This document shows positions 9,734-17,815 of a stretch of DNA of 64,000 nt, in pieces. Source of the stretch: Tritrichomonas musculus. Its lineage: Eukaryota > Parabasalia > Tritrichomonadida > Tritrichomonadidae. Numbering within the stretch: the stretch's first letter is position 1; every line of letters starts with the position of its first letter. Below the pieces are notes generated by a model, which saw only the letters and a program-made list of their open reading frames with translations, ran no database searches and was not told the origin of the DNA. The position numbers and the translations under genes are program-made. The stretch is taken from NCBI GenBank assembly GCA_039105265.1, contig JAPFFF010000055.1:620001-684000 (forward strand), given 5' to 3'.

Positions 9734-10629
9734 TAGGTCATTCAATAAGTTCGTAACTGGCACTTTTTTCCACATGTAGATATGATATAAAATATTTATT
9801 TATATATATATAAGCATTTCATCAATATCTATATATTTATTATTTTCGATTTTTGTTTAATTTATTATTCAGTACTTTTAAGAGATTTTTTTCAGTTTTA
9901 GGCTGAAAAATGATTATTGAATTTTTGTGGTATTTACTCAATGCATGAAATACTTTTCATTTATCCGAATATTGATATAGGTAATATGCATGCACTATTA
10001 TTATAATTAATTATAAAATTGATAAATCATTAACCAATGGTTTTGAAAATATCTAAATAAAAATGTTTCAATAAAAAAATCCAATGATTTTGAACTTTTT
10101 TGGCTATTTTTTTTCAAAAATTTGAATATATATATATATTTAGAAATATATAACAATTACTTTTCATTGATTTTTTATATACATATATATTAAATCAATG
10201 TCTTATTAATTTATATATTTTTTTTATGAATCTTTTGAATAAGGCTTCAAACCATAGATTCTTTTGAAAAAGTAAGGCTTAACGTACTTTAACGGATCAT
10301 AACGTATGCATATTGAGCCATATATAATTTTTATGTTTGGATAAACATAATTTGGAATGTTTCCAAAAATATATCTATTTGACAATTTTTTTTATCATTC
10401 ATATGATTTGAACTAAATATTTTCATATCTCCTTTGATATTCCAAAAAATGAAAATTTAAAAGTAATAAATTTTAAATACACAACAACTCAGTGAATATT
10501 AGTTATAATAGCAAACTATTTTAGCAAAATATAGAGTATCGTTCATATATTATAATTATTATATTTATTATTTGAATAATCATTTCTACTTTCTAAAAAG
10601 TAGAAGTTACGAACTTATTGAATGGCCTA
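9734..10629. mobile_element. Mariner-like non-autonomous element (MITE-like), 896 bp
   Basis: The ends are inverted repeats of 25 bp with one mismatch, starting TAGGTCATTCAATAAG on the left and, inverted, TAGGCCATTCAATAAG on the right. They are flanked by the dinucleotide TA on both sides (9732-9733 and 10630-10631), as expected for Tc1/mariner insertion. The interior is very AT-rich and holds no substantial ORF, so the element cannot move on its own. The right terminal repeat supplies the last codon and stop of the minus-strand gene that ends at 10627. Assignment to the mariner family rests on TIR style and the TA duplication only. Confidence 0.75.
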
Positions 10630-12024
10630 TATTTTTGTATTGCGTTTGCGCCTACGAGGTGGCTCGATTGCCTCTGGCTCTGGCTCGGCCTCTGGCTCAA
10701 CTTCCTCCTCATATTGGGAACTCAGTTCCTGTTCACTATATTCATCACTGCGCTCAGGAGGTATTTCATACTCAAATGTGGTGTCCATGATATTACCCTT
10801 GAATTGGGGTGTGAATTTCTCCCGATATGGTTTAAATGATTTACCGAATTTAACCGAACTGGAATGCTTTGTAGATGATACCCTAGATGAACGCTTAGGT
10901 GTTCTAGTATTGGAGTTGTCTTGAGATTCATATGAATACTGATCCCGATCGCGAGTTCTATCTCTAAGCCCTCTCTGTGAATCATCCCCGGAGGGGCTGA
11001 GAGCTGTCGAATCATCACTGGAATACTCATCCCCGGAGAGGCTGAGAGGCTGTGCTGGATGTCCCTGTGAGTGCCTCTGCGATTGCTTCAGCGAATGCTG
11101 CTGCTTACGTCGTATATCAGTCATCGCGCGTTTCCCAACTCGATATTCTTGAAATGAACCATTTGTTTTTCGAACAACAACGGATTTCGTCCCTGGTCTC
11201 TTATCGGTGGACATATATACCCCATTTGGGCTAACCTTTGGCTGATTTCGCACCTCATTATCCCTATATTCAGCTTCACGTGGGTCATATGGATTTTGCT
11301 CATGATCGCTACTCTCACTAGCTTCATCACTCCTATCACTCCTAACCTCATCACTGCTGTACTCATTAGATATAAGCTTTTTCCGAGGGTGATATGTTGT
11401 GTGCTTGTGATACCAATCCTTAGTCCTCCGCTTGAATGGGGAAGTCTCATCATTGACCATAATCCTTTTACGAGGTGGGGATCTACCAAAAACCGCATCA
11501 TTTGTGAATGAAAATTGTATGGGTTTTGGACCACTATCTGGCTGAGCTGTCTGATTCACCTGGAATAGCGGAAATTGTTCATAGCAATATATGGTTGGTA
11601 ACAGTAATGGGTTTGAATAAACCGATATCTCGAACCCTATTGAGTGATCACCAGGTGATTTAGTTGTGTTTGCAAGAACTGTATCCTTGAAATATTTTCT
11701 GGGGTAGGCTATATATGAATTTGCTCTGAGTCTATTATTATTGGGTCCCTGAACTAGGATCATGCAATAATCATTCACCGATGCCACAAATTTGGATCTC
11801 CAGATGTATGTAGGGACCTCTTCATACGAATTCATTGTGAATGTAGCTCCGACTTTATCAATCGTATAGTCATGAACGACTGGTGGTGGAACTAAATCAC
11901 GTGGGAAATATAATTTGGTAACCTTATCAACATCGAGATACACAGCTGATAAATATTTTGAGTATGGCAATTCGCGATATTGACCTGGTTTCATATTATA
12001 AACATCTAAGTATTCATCAAGCAT
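10627..12024 (-). CDS. Conserved-looking element protein with charged disordered tail; minor capsid candidate
   Basis: This encodes 465 residues. The first 170 or so look folded (LPYSKYLSAVYLDVDKV, EVPTYIWRSKFVASVNDYC, ISVYSNPLLLPTIYCYEQFP). The rest is low-complexity, rich in Ser, Arg, Asp and Glu with basic clusters (PPRKRI, PRKKL) and an acidic E/P run before a basic end (PPRRRKRN). The start at 12024 is preceded by a T-tract (TTTATTTTTGGGTAAATG), as in neighbouring genes. The mariner-like element overlaps the stop codon, so the original C-terminus may have been longer. Two copies of the G+C-rich repeat lie within. I do not recognise the family; a minor capsid role is only a guess from position and size. 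Confidence 0.6.
   Translation of the reverse strand: MLDEYLDVYNMKPGQYRELPYSKYLSAVYLDVDKVTKLYFPRDLVPPPVVHDYTIDKVGATFTMNSYEEVPTYIWRSKFVASVNDYCMILVQGPNNNRLRANSYIAYPRKYFKDTVLANTTKSPGDHSIGFEISVYSNPLLLPTIYCYEQFPLFQVNQTAQPDSGPKPIQFSFTNDAVFGRSPPRKRIMVNDETSPFKRRTKDWYHKHTTYHPRKKLISNEYSSDEVRSDRSDEASESSDHEQNPYDPREAEYRDNEVRNQPKVSPNGVYMSTDKRPGTKSVVVRKTNGSFQEYRVGKRAMTDIRRKQQHSLKQSQRHSQGHPAQPLSLSGDEYSSDDSTALSPSGDDSQRGLRDRTRDRDQYSYESQDNSNTRTPKRSSRVSSTKHSSSVKFGKSFKPYREKFTPQFKGNIMDTTFEYEIPPERSDEYSEQELSSQYEEEVEPEAEPEPEAIEPPRRRKRNTKI
10986..11009 (-). repeat. G+C-rich dispersed repeat, copy 3
   Basis: The 24-bp core is identical to copies 1 and 2 (CGACAGCTCTCAGCCCCTCC, then GGGG). The flank differs by one base. 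It is read here as STALSPSGD, in coding sense of the minus-strand gene. Confidence 0.88.
11031..11053 (-). repeat. G+C-rich dispersed repeat, degenerate copy 4
   Basis: Inverted, this reads AGCCTCTCAGCCTCTCCGGG, a diverged copy 21 bp from copy 3 and in the same orientation and frame (QPLSLSGDEYSS). It suggests local duplication of the motif within this gene. Confidence 0.6.
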
Positions 12025-12062
12025 TTACCCAAAAATAAACTCCTATATGGGCCATACTGTGG

Positions 12063-12395
12063 TCAATAGATTAGCAAGCACGATAGCACGAATGCATCGG
12101 GTTTTATCTCATTACCATACAGGTCTGTGAACCATATTTTGAAATCCCGCTTGGTCCTATTGAGCATCTCATATTTGCGATACTTGGTTTGCCGTCTGTT
12201 GGCTAGCATTATGAAGTGGTCACAGTATGGGTCGAATTCAACAATATCCGAGTGTACCATCAAATCACCGATGATGGTCTTATTCAGGATAGCTCCCACA
12301 TACTGCACTACGATGTACTTCTTATTGCGACTATATATGAAGTCCTCAGGTAGCTTAAACTCAGTGGTCTGTGTATGGAAATAGCGCTTTGGCAT
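12063..12395 (-). CDS. Conserved small Maverick protein (110 aa)
   Basis: This encodes 110 residues and is clearly homologous to the stand-alone 110-aa gene of element 3 (58575-58907). Shared features include an N-terminal segment followed by NKRYIxxQY, a central HSDIVEFDPYCD-like block matching a YCD motif, and a C-terminal RDFKIWFTDLYGNEIKPD that matches RQFKVWFTDTNGNIIEPD. Conservation in two diverged Mavericks with similar length argues for a real gene. The ATG follows the two tandem stop codons of the integrase ORF in the same frame, and no separate T-tract promoter is visible. The function is unknown. Confidence 0.8.
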   Translation of the reverse strand: MPKRYFHTQTTEFKLPEDFIYSRNKKYIVVQYVGAILNKTIIGDLMVHSDIVEFDPYCDHFIMLANRRQTKYRKYEMLNRTKRDFKIWFTDLYGNEIKPDAFVLSCLLIY

Positions 12396-12398
12396 TTA

Positions 12399-13610
12399 TT
12401 AGATAGCAAAGTACTGCTTATAGTCTTTACCTAGCGATGCATAATTGGGTGCCACGAATCGGGTATACATAATGGGGACAGTTACGGTAGCTCGCTCATC
12501 ATCAGTCTTTGGCGTTCGACCAGTTTTGGTTTTGGTATACGGTACATATTGATCATTATCATTCAACTGGAATCTATAATATGGCTTCAGCAGTTTACAT
12601 TCGACGTTCCCATTATGGTATCTTATGAATTCGGCAATCTCATTGAATATGCGCCTCTGCTTCTCATGCTTCTTCTCAGTTTTGGATGTATCGTAATGGA
12701 CCAATATGATATTCCCCTTGCGATAGCTCAGTAGTCCACCCATTTGCATATTATTTTTGACTCGACGTAGCCTCCTTTGGCAATCCCTGATGTATCTCCA
12801 CTCCAAATCTGGGTTGAGCTGCATTTGATTGGGTGTGTAGTATATCCACTTTGGTTCCCTTGCTAGATACGGGTCATATTGGATTCCATCATCTCGGTAA
12901 TTGGGATTGGGCATTCGTAGAGACCGATGTGGTGTGTTGTTATAGAAGTGTACCATCTGTTGCATCAGGTATGGGTCTCCAATCCTACGATTATCTAAAC
13001 AAAATGCATTACGGAGTGTCCTGATGGTTGCATCAACGATTTTGTGAGCGTTGTTGTGTTTGGATTTATCGACAATCACTGCATTACGGTCAATCAACAC
13101 ATTTTTGGTACCTCTGTATTTATTTCTGGATGGATTGTAGCGGCCAAGTATATCAAGCACTTTGAGTAGGTTATTCTCACCATCGCATTTGATGGTATTG
13201 AATTTGAAGTCATCATATTTCTCAAGAATGATTTTGGTGTATGCAGTCTTGATGGTATCAGCTAGTCTGTTCTTAAGTGGTTCCACAATTAGATACCGCG
13301 TGTTGACATTCACCATGATGAGGTAAATGGTTTCATGGACTACCACGGACTCGGTTCCATCAGCCCTTGTGGTGTACTTCACAAACATCAAATCGACTTC
13401 CCAGCATCCGGGTTCCAATGAGAAATCCAGTTTTGAATAGGGACTGCATGATTTCAATTTGAAGTCCTTCACGAATGGCTCATGATGAGTTTCTGGGTTG
13501 ATGATGAACTGCGATGGGTCCAGTTTTGATATCTTGGATTTGAATGGGTACTTGAGCAGCGAATTGTACTCATTGTCGAATATCTTGAACGATTTCCTGT
13601 TGTCAGTCAT
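12399..13610 (-). CDS. Retroviral-type (rve) integrase of element 1
   Basis: This encodes 403 residues. The catalytic core shows WEVDLMFV (Asp73), IKCDGENN (Asp143) and HKIVDATIRTLR (Asp193 at the place where retroviral-type enzymes have Glu). It would integrate the linear element and create short target duplications. C-terminal to the core is HFYNNTPHRSLR, typical of rve proteins, and a basic C-terminal region without an obvious chromodomain. The start at 13610 follows TTTTTGCACATTAAATG. The unusual Asp and the 49-residue spacing from the second Asp are worth noting; Asp could still bind metal. Confidence 0.9.
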   Translation of the reverse strand: MTDNRKSFKIFDNEYNSLLKYPFKSKISKLDPSQFIINPETHHEPFVKDFKLKSCSPYSKLDFSLEPGCWEVDLMFVKYTTRADGTESVVVHETIYLIMVNVNTRYLIVEPLKNRLADTIKTAYTKIILEKYDDFKFNTIKCDGENNLLKVLDILGRYNPSRNKYRGTKNVLIDRNAVIVDKSKHNNAHKIVDATIRTLRNAFCLDNRRIGDPYLMQQMVHFYNNTPHRSLRMPNPNYRDDGIQYDPYLAREPKWIYYTPNQMQLNPDLEWRYIRDCQRRLRRVKNNMQMGGLLSYRKGNIILVHYDTSKTEKKHEKQRRIFNEIAEFIRYHNGNVECKLLKPYYRFQLNDNDQYVPYTKTKTGRTPKTDDERATVTVPIMYTRFVAPNYASLGKDYKQYFAI

Positions 13611-13638
13611 TTAATGTGCAAAAATAGTGGTCTCAATC

Positions 13639-13676
13639 GGTCTGGTAGAATTCTACCACACCCAATATTTAGTGGT
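13639..13676 (-). repeat. 38-bp intergenic sequence with internal palindrome, copy 2
   Basis: This is the exact reverse complement of 3518-3555, again outside coding sequence except for the stop codon of the 77-aa gene at 13669. It lies just upstream of the integrase start and downstream of the 77-aa gene, both on the minus strand. In both copies the sequence follows the 3' end of a gene in the same orientation, which fits a 3'-end processing or termination signal. Confidence 0.85.
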
Positions 13677-13902
13677 TATCGCTTGCTAATTCAGCGAGCT
13701 CATTCTCGAGTTTGGCGACCTTCTCCTTCAGACTATTGATATCCTCAATCAGTGATTCACGAACGGCTAGTCCATTGCTACCCAGCATACCCCCTTTGAT
13801 GTTATTGAGGTGGCCCTTATACATATAGCACTTCTCCTTGAGATCATGTTTGATGCGCTTAAGCTCTGGAATCTCCTTCTTGTATTCACCCAATTCAGTC
13901 AT
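13669..13902 (-). CDS. Small coiled-coil protein (77 aa)
   Basis: This encodes 77 residues with heptad-like segments at the N-terminal half (ELKRIKHDLKEKC) and the C-terminal half (LIEDINSLKEKVAKLENEL). No domain is recognised. The start at 13902 is preceded by a T-rich leader (TTTTTTTCATATCTAAATG), as at other genes here. It is head-to-head with the small gene at 13937. Confidence 0.65.
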   Translation of the reverse strand: MTELGEYKKEIPELKRIKHDLKEKCYMYKGHLNNIKGGMLGSNGLAVRESLIEDINSLKEKVAKLENELAELASDNH

Positions 13903-13936
13903 TTAGATATGAAAAAAAGTGTTTTTTCAAGATTAA

Positions 13937-14191
13937 ATGTCGTACGCGAAAGCGCAGGAATGCAATTCTTATGAGGAACGCCGTGTATTAAGAGATTCAA
14001 ATGGGCTTACGTATTTCAATCACCTGGAACGTCACATGCGAAATAGGCGAACTATGAGTTGTACCAAACCCACAGTCCCAAAATATGAGGATAAGGGGTG
14101 TGTTGTACATGACCCAATCATTAAGTCAACATCATCAACTCTACACCACTCACTCAATCACCAGGTAATCCCAAATAATTCCAAGATCTAA
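13937..14191 (+). CDS. Small hypothetical protein (84 aa)
   Basis: This encodes 84 polar residues with no recognised motif. It is supported by the T-tract just upstream (GTTTTTTCAAGATTAAATG), which is placed as in the other genes of this element. It also fits the tight packing: it starts 34 bp from the divergent 77-aa gene and overlaps the convergent 171-codon ORF by four bases. No homologue was seen in elements 2 or 3, so confidence is limited. Confidence 0.5.
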   Translation: MSYAKAQECNSYEERRVLRDSNGLTYFNHLERHMRNRRTMSCTKPTVPKYEDKGCVVHDPIIKSTSSTLHHSLNHQVIPNNSKI

Positions 14192-14649
14192 TGCCTCAGG
14201 AGACTGTTCACTGCATCAGTACACTCATTCACAGTACTGGTGAGCTGATTTATTTTTGTGGTGATCACGCCAATGGTGTTCTCCAGAGTGGTAATCCGTT
14301 TGGTGTATTCATCTACTGTTGACTGCAATGCATTGATGTCAGCTCGAATGCTTGCAAATTGGATCTCCACCAGGTTGTCACTATAGGCTTGCTTGGTGAT
14401 CTTCTTGAGAAACACATTACTAGAGCCATCCTTGCCAGTGCGTTTGGTAATCCTGTACTCGCATTCGGGGGTGATTATTTTGTAGGTTTTATTGAGGTAA
14501 TTGGTGGTCTTCTCATTGAACATATCCTTGTACTTCTGGTAGAACAGGTTGAACTCCTCTACTGAGTTGAATGTGCGTTGCTCCATCTTGTTATCATTTA
14601 TAACTCTAATATCGCAATGCGCTATATATTTCATATTATCCGTATTCAT
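14188..14649 (-). CDS. Conserved Maverick protein with C-terminal coiled coil
   Basis: This is homologous to the element 3 gene at 55892-56188. Both contain EEFNLFYQKYK (element 3: DEFNLFYNKHK), then LNKTYKI / LNKLYHI, a YRITK motif and a C-terminal coiled coil (here IRADINALQSTVDEYTKRITTLENTI). The frame is open to 14703, but I chose the ATG at 14649. It is preceded by ATTTTTGTCCGTTTTGAAATG, which closely matches the leader of the element 3 homologue (ATTTTTGTTCGTATTAAAGATG is its layout). Like that homologue it sits next to the small membrane-active-like gene by the MCP. The function is unknown; a capsid accessory role is inference. Confidence 0.75.
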   Translation of the reverse strand: MNTDNMKYIAHCDIRVINDNKMEQRTFNSVEEFNLFYQKYKDMFNEKTTNYLNKTYKIITPECEYRITKRTGKDGSSNVFLKKITKQAYSDNLVEIQFASIRADINALQSTVDEYTKRITTLENTIGVITTKINQLTSTVNECTDAVNSLLRH

Positions 14650-14699
14650 TTCAAAACGGACAAAAATATATTCATATGTATGTGGATATTCTATGATGA

Positions 14700-14951
14700 T
14701 CAAACCTTGTCCAGTATGGATTTGCCTATATCATTAGCTTTGCTTACGTAATTGAGTCCAGTGCTGATGGTGTCTACAACTGGTCCAACACCTGGTATGA
14801 AGTCGGCGATTGGCTTGATCCTATTGATGATCCCCTTACCAATATCAACTGCCCTTGGGATGTTGCGGATGACAGTTTGAGCTGCATTCTTGAGCTTACT
14901 GCCGACGTTCTTGAAAGCGTTCTTAATCTTCTTGAAGATGCCAATACCCAT
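14700..14951 (-). CDS. Small amphipathic/hydrophobic capsid-associated protein candidate
   Basis: This encodes 83 residues from the ATG at 14951 (the frame extends upstream, but this start follows an Inr-like TCACA and a T-tract). An N-terminal basic amphipathic helix (GIFKKIKNAFKNVGSKLKNA) is followed by a glycine-rich hydrophobic segment (IADFIPGVGPVVDTISTGL). The layout resembles the small membrane-lytic capsid proteins of adenoviruses and other double-jelly-roll viruses; this is inference from composition. It is head-to-head with the MCP gene. Element 3 has the same arrangement with a broken copy at 55382-55636, and element 2 has a comparable protein at 26120-26518. Confidence 0.65.
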   Translation of the reverse strand: MGIGIFKKIKNAFKNVGSKLKNAAQTVIRNIPRAVDIGKGIINRIKPIADFIPGVGPVVDTISTGLNYVSKANDIGKSILDKV

Positions 14952-14998
14952 TTGGTATATACAAAAATGTGATTTCAAGCTTTTTTCCAAGATACAAA

Positions 14999-16951
14999 AT
15001 GAGATACAGGAACGAAAGAGCTCACAATTTGAAATACGAGGTTGGGAATGTCAATGACACATTCCAGAAGATGCGAAATATCATCAATGTGAATGATGGT
15101 ACCAGAAGCTTCTCATTTAGAACTGTCGATTGCCATGACCAGCCAGCCCCATTTCACCAAGGCCAGTACTCACAGATTTCATTAACTCACCCCGACCACT
15201 TCATTAGCGATATCGACAAAGGCTTCCTCACATTCCACATCAAACTCGATTTGCAATTGAACACCGATTTGGCCAAATTGCAAGAGATCAATGATCCAAA
15301 TAACTTCTATAAACTGTTTGTCGGATTTAAGTCCTCGAACCAATTATTCGACAGGCTCGAGATTCTCCATAACAATGTCAATGTCGGATATCAGCAAAAT
15401 GAATGCATTCGCGAGGGCTTCCTATACTCGGTTTTGAAGCCAGAGACTGAGAAGATGCGCCGCAGATTCGTTCACAGCTTATGGGAGAACATCAGCAATT
15501 ACAGTCAAACTCATGCTGGTTCATACGTTAATCTCAATAGCTTCAAGGATGGTGGTAAGACCACAACTGAATTCGACTTGAATGTACCATTTGATGACTT
15601 GCTTGCATTACAGGCATTTGACTTATTCCCTAACGGAATCATTGGTGATTTATCCATTAGATTCCAAGTCAGTCCAGCTGGTCTTGTTTGGGCTGCCATT
15701 GACCCATACACGGTTGCTGAAGCCAAGGCATTCCTAGAAGATAATGATACCGTATCCCCAGAGGAACTCGATAAACTCAAACAAATCAAAGCTCATGGAC
15801 ATCTCAAACATCAATTCACTCAAATCGGTAATGAGGCTATCATCCCAGGACCTGGTGATAATCCAAATCCACCATCTCCCGAACCAACACCAACTAAATA
15901 TCAATTGAAGTATGAAGTTAGAGAACAATACGTATCTGCATCTGGAGGTGATTTCGATGATCTGATTGAAAATTGTTCATTAATCTTTGCATTTACAGAT
16001 GAAGAGTTTACTGAACTTGGAATTGAAAAGACTGATGATAATAAAGCAATTTGCCAAGCTCATTATACCAAAGAACATGGTAAATTACCTCAACCATCAC
16101 ATGCAGGTCATGTCTACGTCAATTTCGTATCTAAAACCGAAGCTAATAAATTGATGAGTGCCCATTACTCATCACAACCAGCAACACTCACTGTTAACCG
16201 AATGACTATCACTCTCTGTAAGTCCAACATGCAAGGCTATGGTGTTTGTGAAGCCACTCGTGCAAGCATTGAATCCATATTACGTGAAGGCCTAGTAATC
16301 CCATCTCAAAAGGTCGATTACCATGCATTCCCAATTGCAGCTGCCGCTAACGGAATCAAGTCTACATTGAATATCCCATTAATCAATGTCACAAGCATGT
16401 CATTGTTGTTCCCCAAGCATCACAATGATTTGACTGTATTTGAGAATCCGGTTTACCAAAACTGCTTTTTGAATATCGGTGGTAAGAACTTCCCAGATGA
16501 GAATGTCAGTACCATTGGCGCCAGATTCTTCGAAAGCCAATTAACAGCTGGAGACCTCGATGGTATCACACTCCAATGTTCAAAGGAATTCGAAGATAGC
16601 TTCACCATGCCCAAGAACGATGAAAATGGTGTCCGATATCGAAATACACTGAGTGATGCCACATCATTTGTATTCAATGTCCAAACTGAACGTGCATCTG
16701 CTGGATACTGTTATGATGGCTTAGATGGTGGCAAAGGCAATATCCAAATTCAAGTCAATGGTCAACCAATATTCACTGGTGATAATGATACATATTACAA
16801 GATTATCGAACCAAGTGGAGCCATTGTTAGACCACCACCTGTACAACTCTGTTTATGCAGAGACTCCTACTTCAAGCTCTCACTCGATGGCCTTGAATAT
16901 ATCGATGATGAATCACCAGCTGGCTCACAAGTTGATCCAGAAATGGCATAA
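14999..16951 (+). CDS. Major capsid protein (double-jelly-roll type) of element 1
   Basis: This encodes 650 residues from ATG at 14999. Motifs shared with the MCP candidates of elements 2 and 3 are FHQGQYSQISLTH followed by a membrane-free beta-rich region, FYKLFVGFKSSNQLFDRLEI, the ARFFESQLTAGDLDG segment, and EFEDSFTMPKNDENGVRYRN then SAGYCYDG. These are the features of Maverick capsid proteins that assemble icosahedral particles. Gene position next to the small amphipathic protein and near the ATPase supports the call. A region near residues 300-400 (PGDNPNPPSPEPTPTKYQ) looks like an exposed insertion loop. Confidence 0.85.
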   Translation: MRYRNERAHNLKYEVGNVNDTFQKMRNIINVNDGTRSFSFRTVDCHDQPAPFHQGQYSQISLTHPDHFISDIDKGFLTFHIKLDLQLNTDLAKLQEINDPNNFYKLFVGFKSSNQLFDRLEILHNNVNVGYQQNECIREGFLYSVLKPETEKMRRRFVHSLWENISNYSQTHAGSYVNLNSFKDGGKTTTEFDLNVPFDDLLALQAFDLFPNGIIGDLSIRFQVSPAGLVWAAIDPYTVAEAKAFLEDNDTVSPEELDKLKQIKAHGHLKHQFTQIGNEAIIPGPGDNPNPPSPEPTPTKYQLKYEVREQYVSASGGDFDDLIENCSLIFAFTDEEFTELGIEKTDDNKAICQAHYTKEHGKLPQPSHAGHVYVNFVSKTEANKLMSAHYSSQPATLTVNRMTITLCKSNMQGYGVCEATRASIESILREGLVIPSQKVDYHAFPIAAAANGIKSTLNIPLINVTSMSLLFPKHHNDLTVFENPVYQNCFLNIGGKNFPDENVSTIGARFFESQLTAGDLDGITLQCSKEFEDSFTMPKNDENGVRYRNTLSDATSFVFNVQTERASAGYCYDGLDGGKGNIQIQVNGQPIFTGDNDTYYKIIEPSGAIVRPPPVQLCLCRDSYFKLSLDGLEYIDDESPAGSQVDPEMA

Positions 16952-16993
16952 GAAATATGGCATTAGTGGTAAAAATATTTTTGCACTTTGGAA

Positions 16994-17602
16994 ATGTCTC
17001 TCCATAAGGCTAGAATTCTATCAAGTGAGAATGATGCGAGTGTTAAGCAAGAGCAGAATGTGAATATTAAGATCGCCGCGAATAGACCTCCACCAGTTCA
17101 ACCGGTATCATACCCTCAAGTCCCACAGATGCAACCCCAAATGGGATACAACCCCGAAAGGAGTTATCTTCAAAATGGCACACAGGATGCAAATTTTACT
17201 ACAGCCTCGACAACTGGTCCATATCCATCAGTTGCTCCAATAAACAGTCCACCGACCGATCGTTCATTAGACCCCGACACTGACGACTTGGGTACCAAAA
17301 ATAAATTCCTCGAGATATTGCTGAATATCTATGAGACCAATCCACTGAGGATGAACAACTACCTAGTGTGTCATAGCAACACGCTGATGGAGCTCATTAA
17401 GATACTCACTAAGGCTGACAAGGTTGAGTTGGTTATCAATGAGGATAGAGGGTGCACTGGTTGTGTTTCAAAATCGAAGTACATGAAAATCGATAAGATA
17501 TTGGTGTCCAAAAATGGGGTATCCAATGAGTTGAAATATGGATATAACCATGTTTGGACCGAGCTCATAAGGCACTCGATATCACTCAAAATTTGTATTT
17601 AA
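16994..17602 (+). CDS. Conserved Maverick protein with ED-x-GC motif (element 1)
   Basis: This encodes 202 residues from ATG at 16994, preceded by TTTTTGCACTTTGGAAATG. The N-terminal half is Pro/Gln-rich and disordered. The C-terminal 110 residues are folded-looking and match the C-terminal half of the element 2 gene at 29706-30284. Both have a VELVINEDRGCTGC / VEVHLDEDIGCCAG segment, a charged helix (KIDKILVSKNG / RIEAIKILKENG), YNHVWTEL / YNKEYNEL and a C-terminal LKICI / LKFCV. The paired cysteines suggest metal or disulphide use. Conservation suggests a core role, but the function is unknown. Confidence 0.75.
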   Translation: MSLHKARILSSENDASVKQEQNVNIKIAANRPPPVQPVSYPQVPQMQPQMGYNPERSYLQNGTQDANFTTASTTGPYPSVAPINSPPTDRSLDPDTDDLGTKNKFLEILLNIYETNPLRMNNYLVCHSNTLMELIKILTKADKVELVINEDRGCTGCVSKSKYMKIDKILVSKNGVSNELKYGYNHVWTELIRHSISLKICI

Positions 17603-17612
17603 ATTTGCATAA

Positions 17613-17762
17613 ATGGCCACCGCAAGTGAAATCATTATGAATATACTATTGGGATTGATATTGGTGACCAATGTAGTTGAACTGCTATTACTGGTATCGC
17701 TTACAGCTGAAGATGAACCACCTGAGCTGACTGATGAGCTGAGGCGCACATTATATGCGTAA
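17613..17762 (+). CDS. Short single-span membrane protein (49 aa)
   Basis: This is a 49-residue ORF starting at ATG 17613, ten bases after the previous stop. A hydrophobic stretch (IIMNILLGLILVTNVVELLL) is followed by a charged tail (EDEPPELTDELRR). The leader TATTTAAATTTGCATAAATG resembles those of neighbours. The opposite strand has a longer serine-rich ORF (17582-17794), which I regard as its shadow. The function is unknown; small membrane proteins of virions are an option. Confidence 0.5.
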   Translation: MATASEIIMNILLGLILVTNVVELLLLVSLTAEDEPPELTDELRRTLYA

Positions 17763-17815
17763 TTGGCATCATCGCCACTTAGAGCTTTTCGCATAAGAGC
17801 TTTATTTTTGATTAA

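Noticed and set aside
12399-13610. LTR retrotransposon based on the integrase
   Set aside because: There is no reverse transcriptase or LTR. PolB, MCP and ATPase in the neighbourhood define a Maverick.
17003-17016. Third copy of the GGTAGAATTCTACC palindrome
   Set aside because: Only GCTAGAATTCTATC is present, inside a coding region, without the rest of the 38-bp sequence; probably chance.
17582-17794. Serine-rich 70-aa ORF on the minus strand
   Set aside because: It overlaps the 49-aa plus-strand ORF, which has the element-type leader and a clean membrane segment. The serine run comes from the complement of that sequence.
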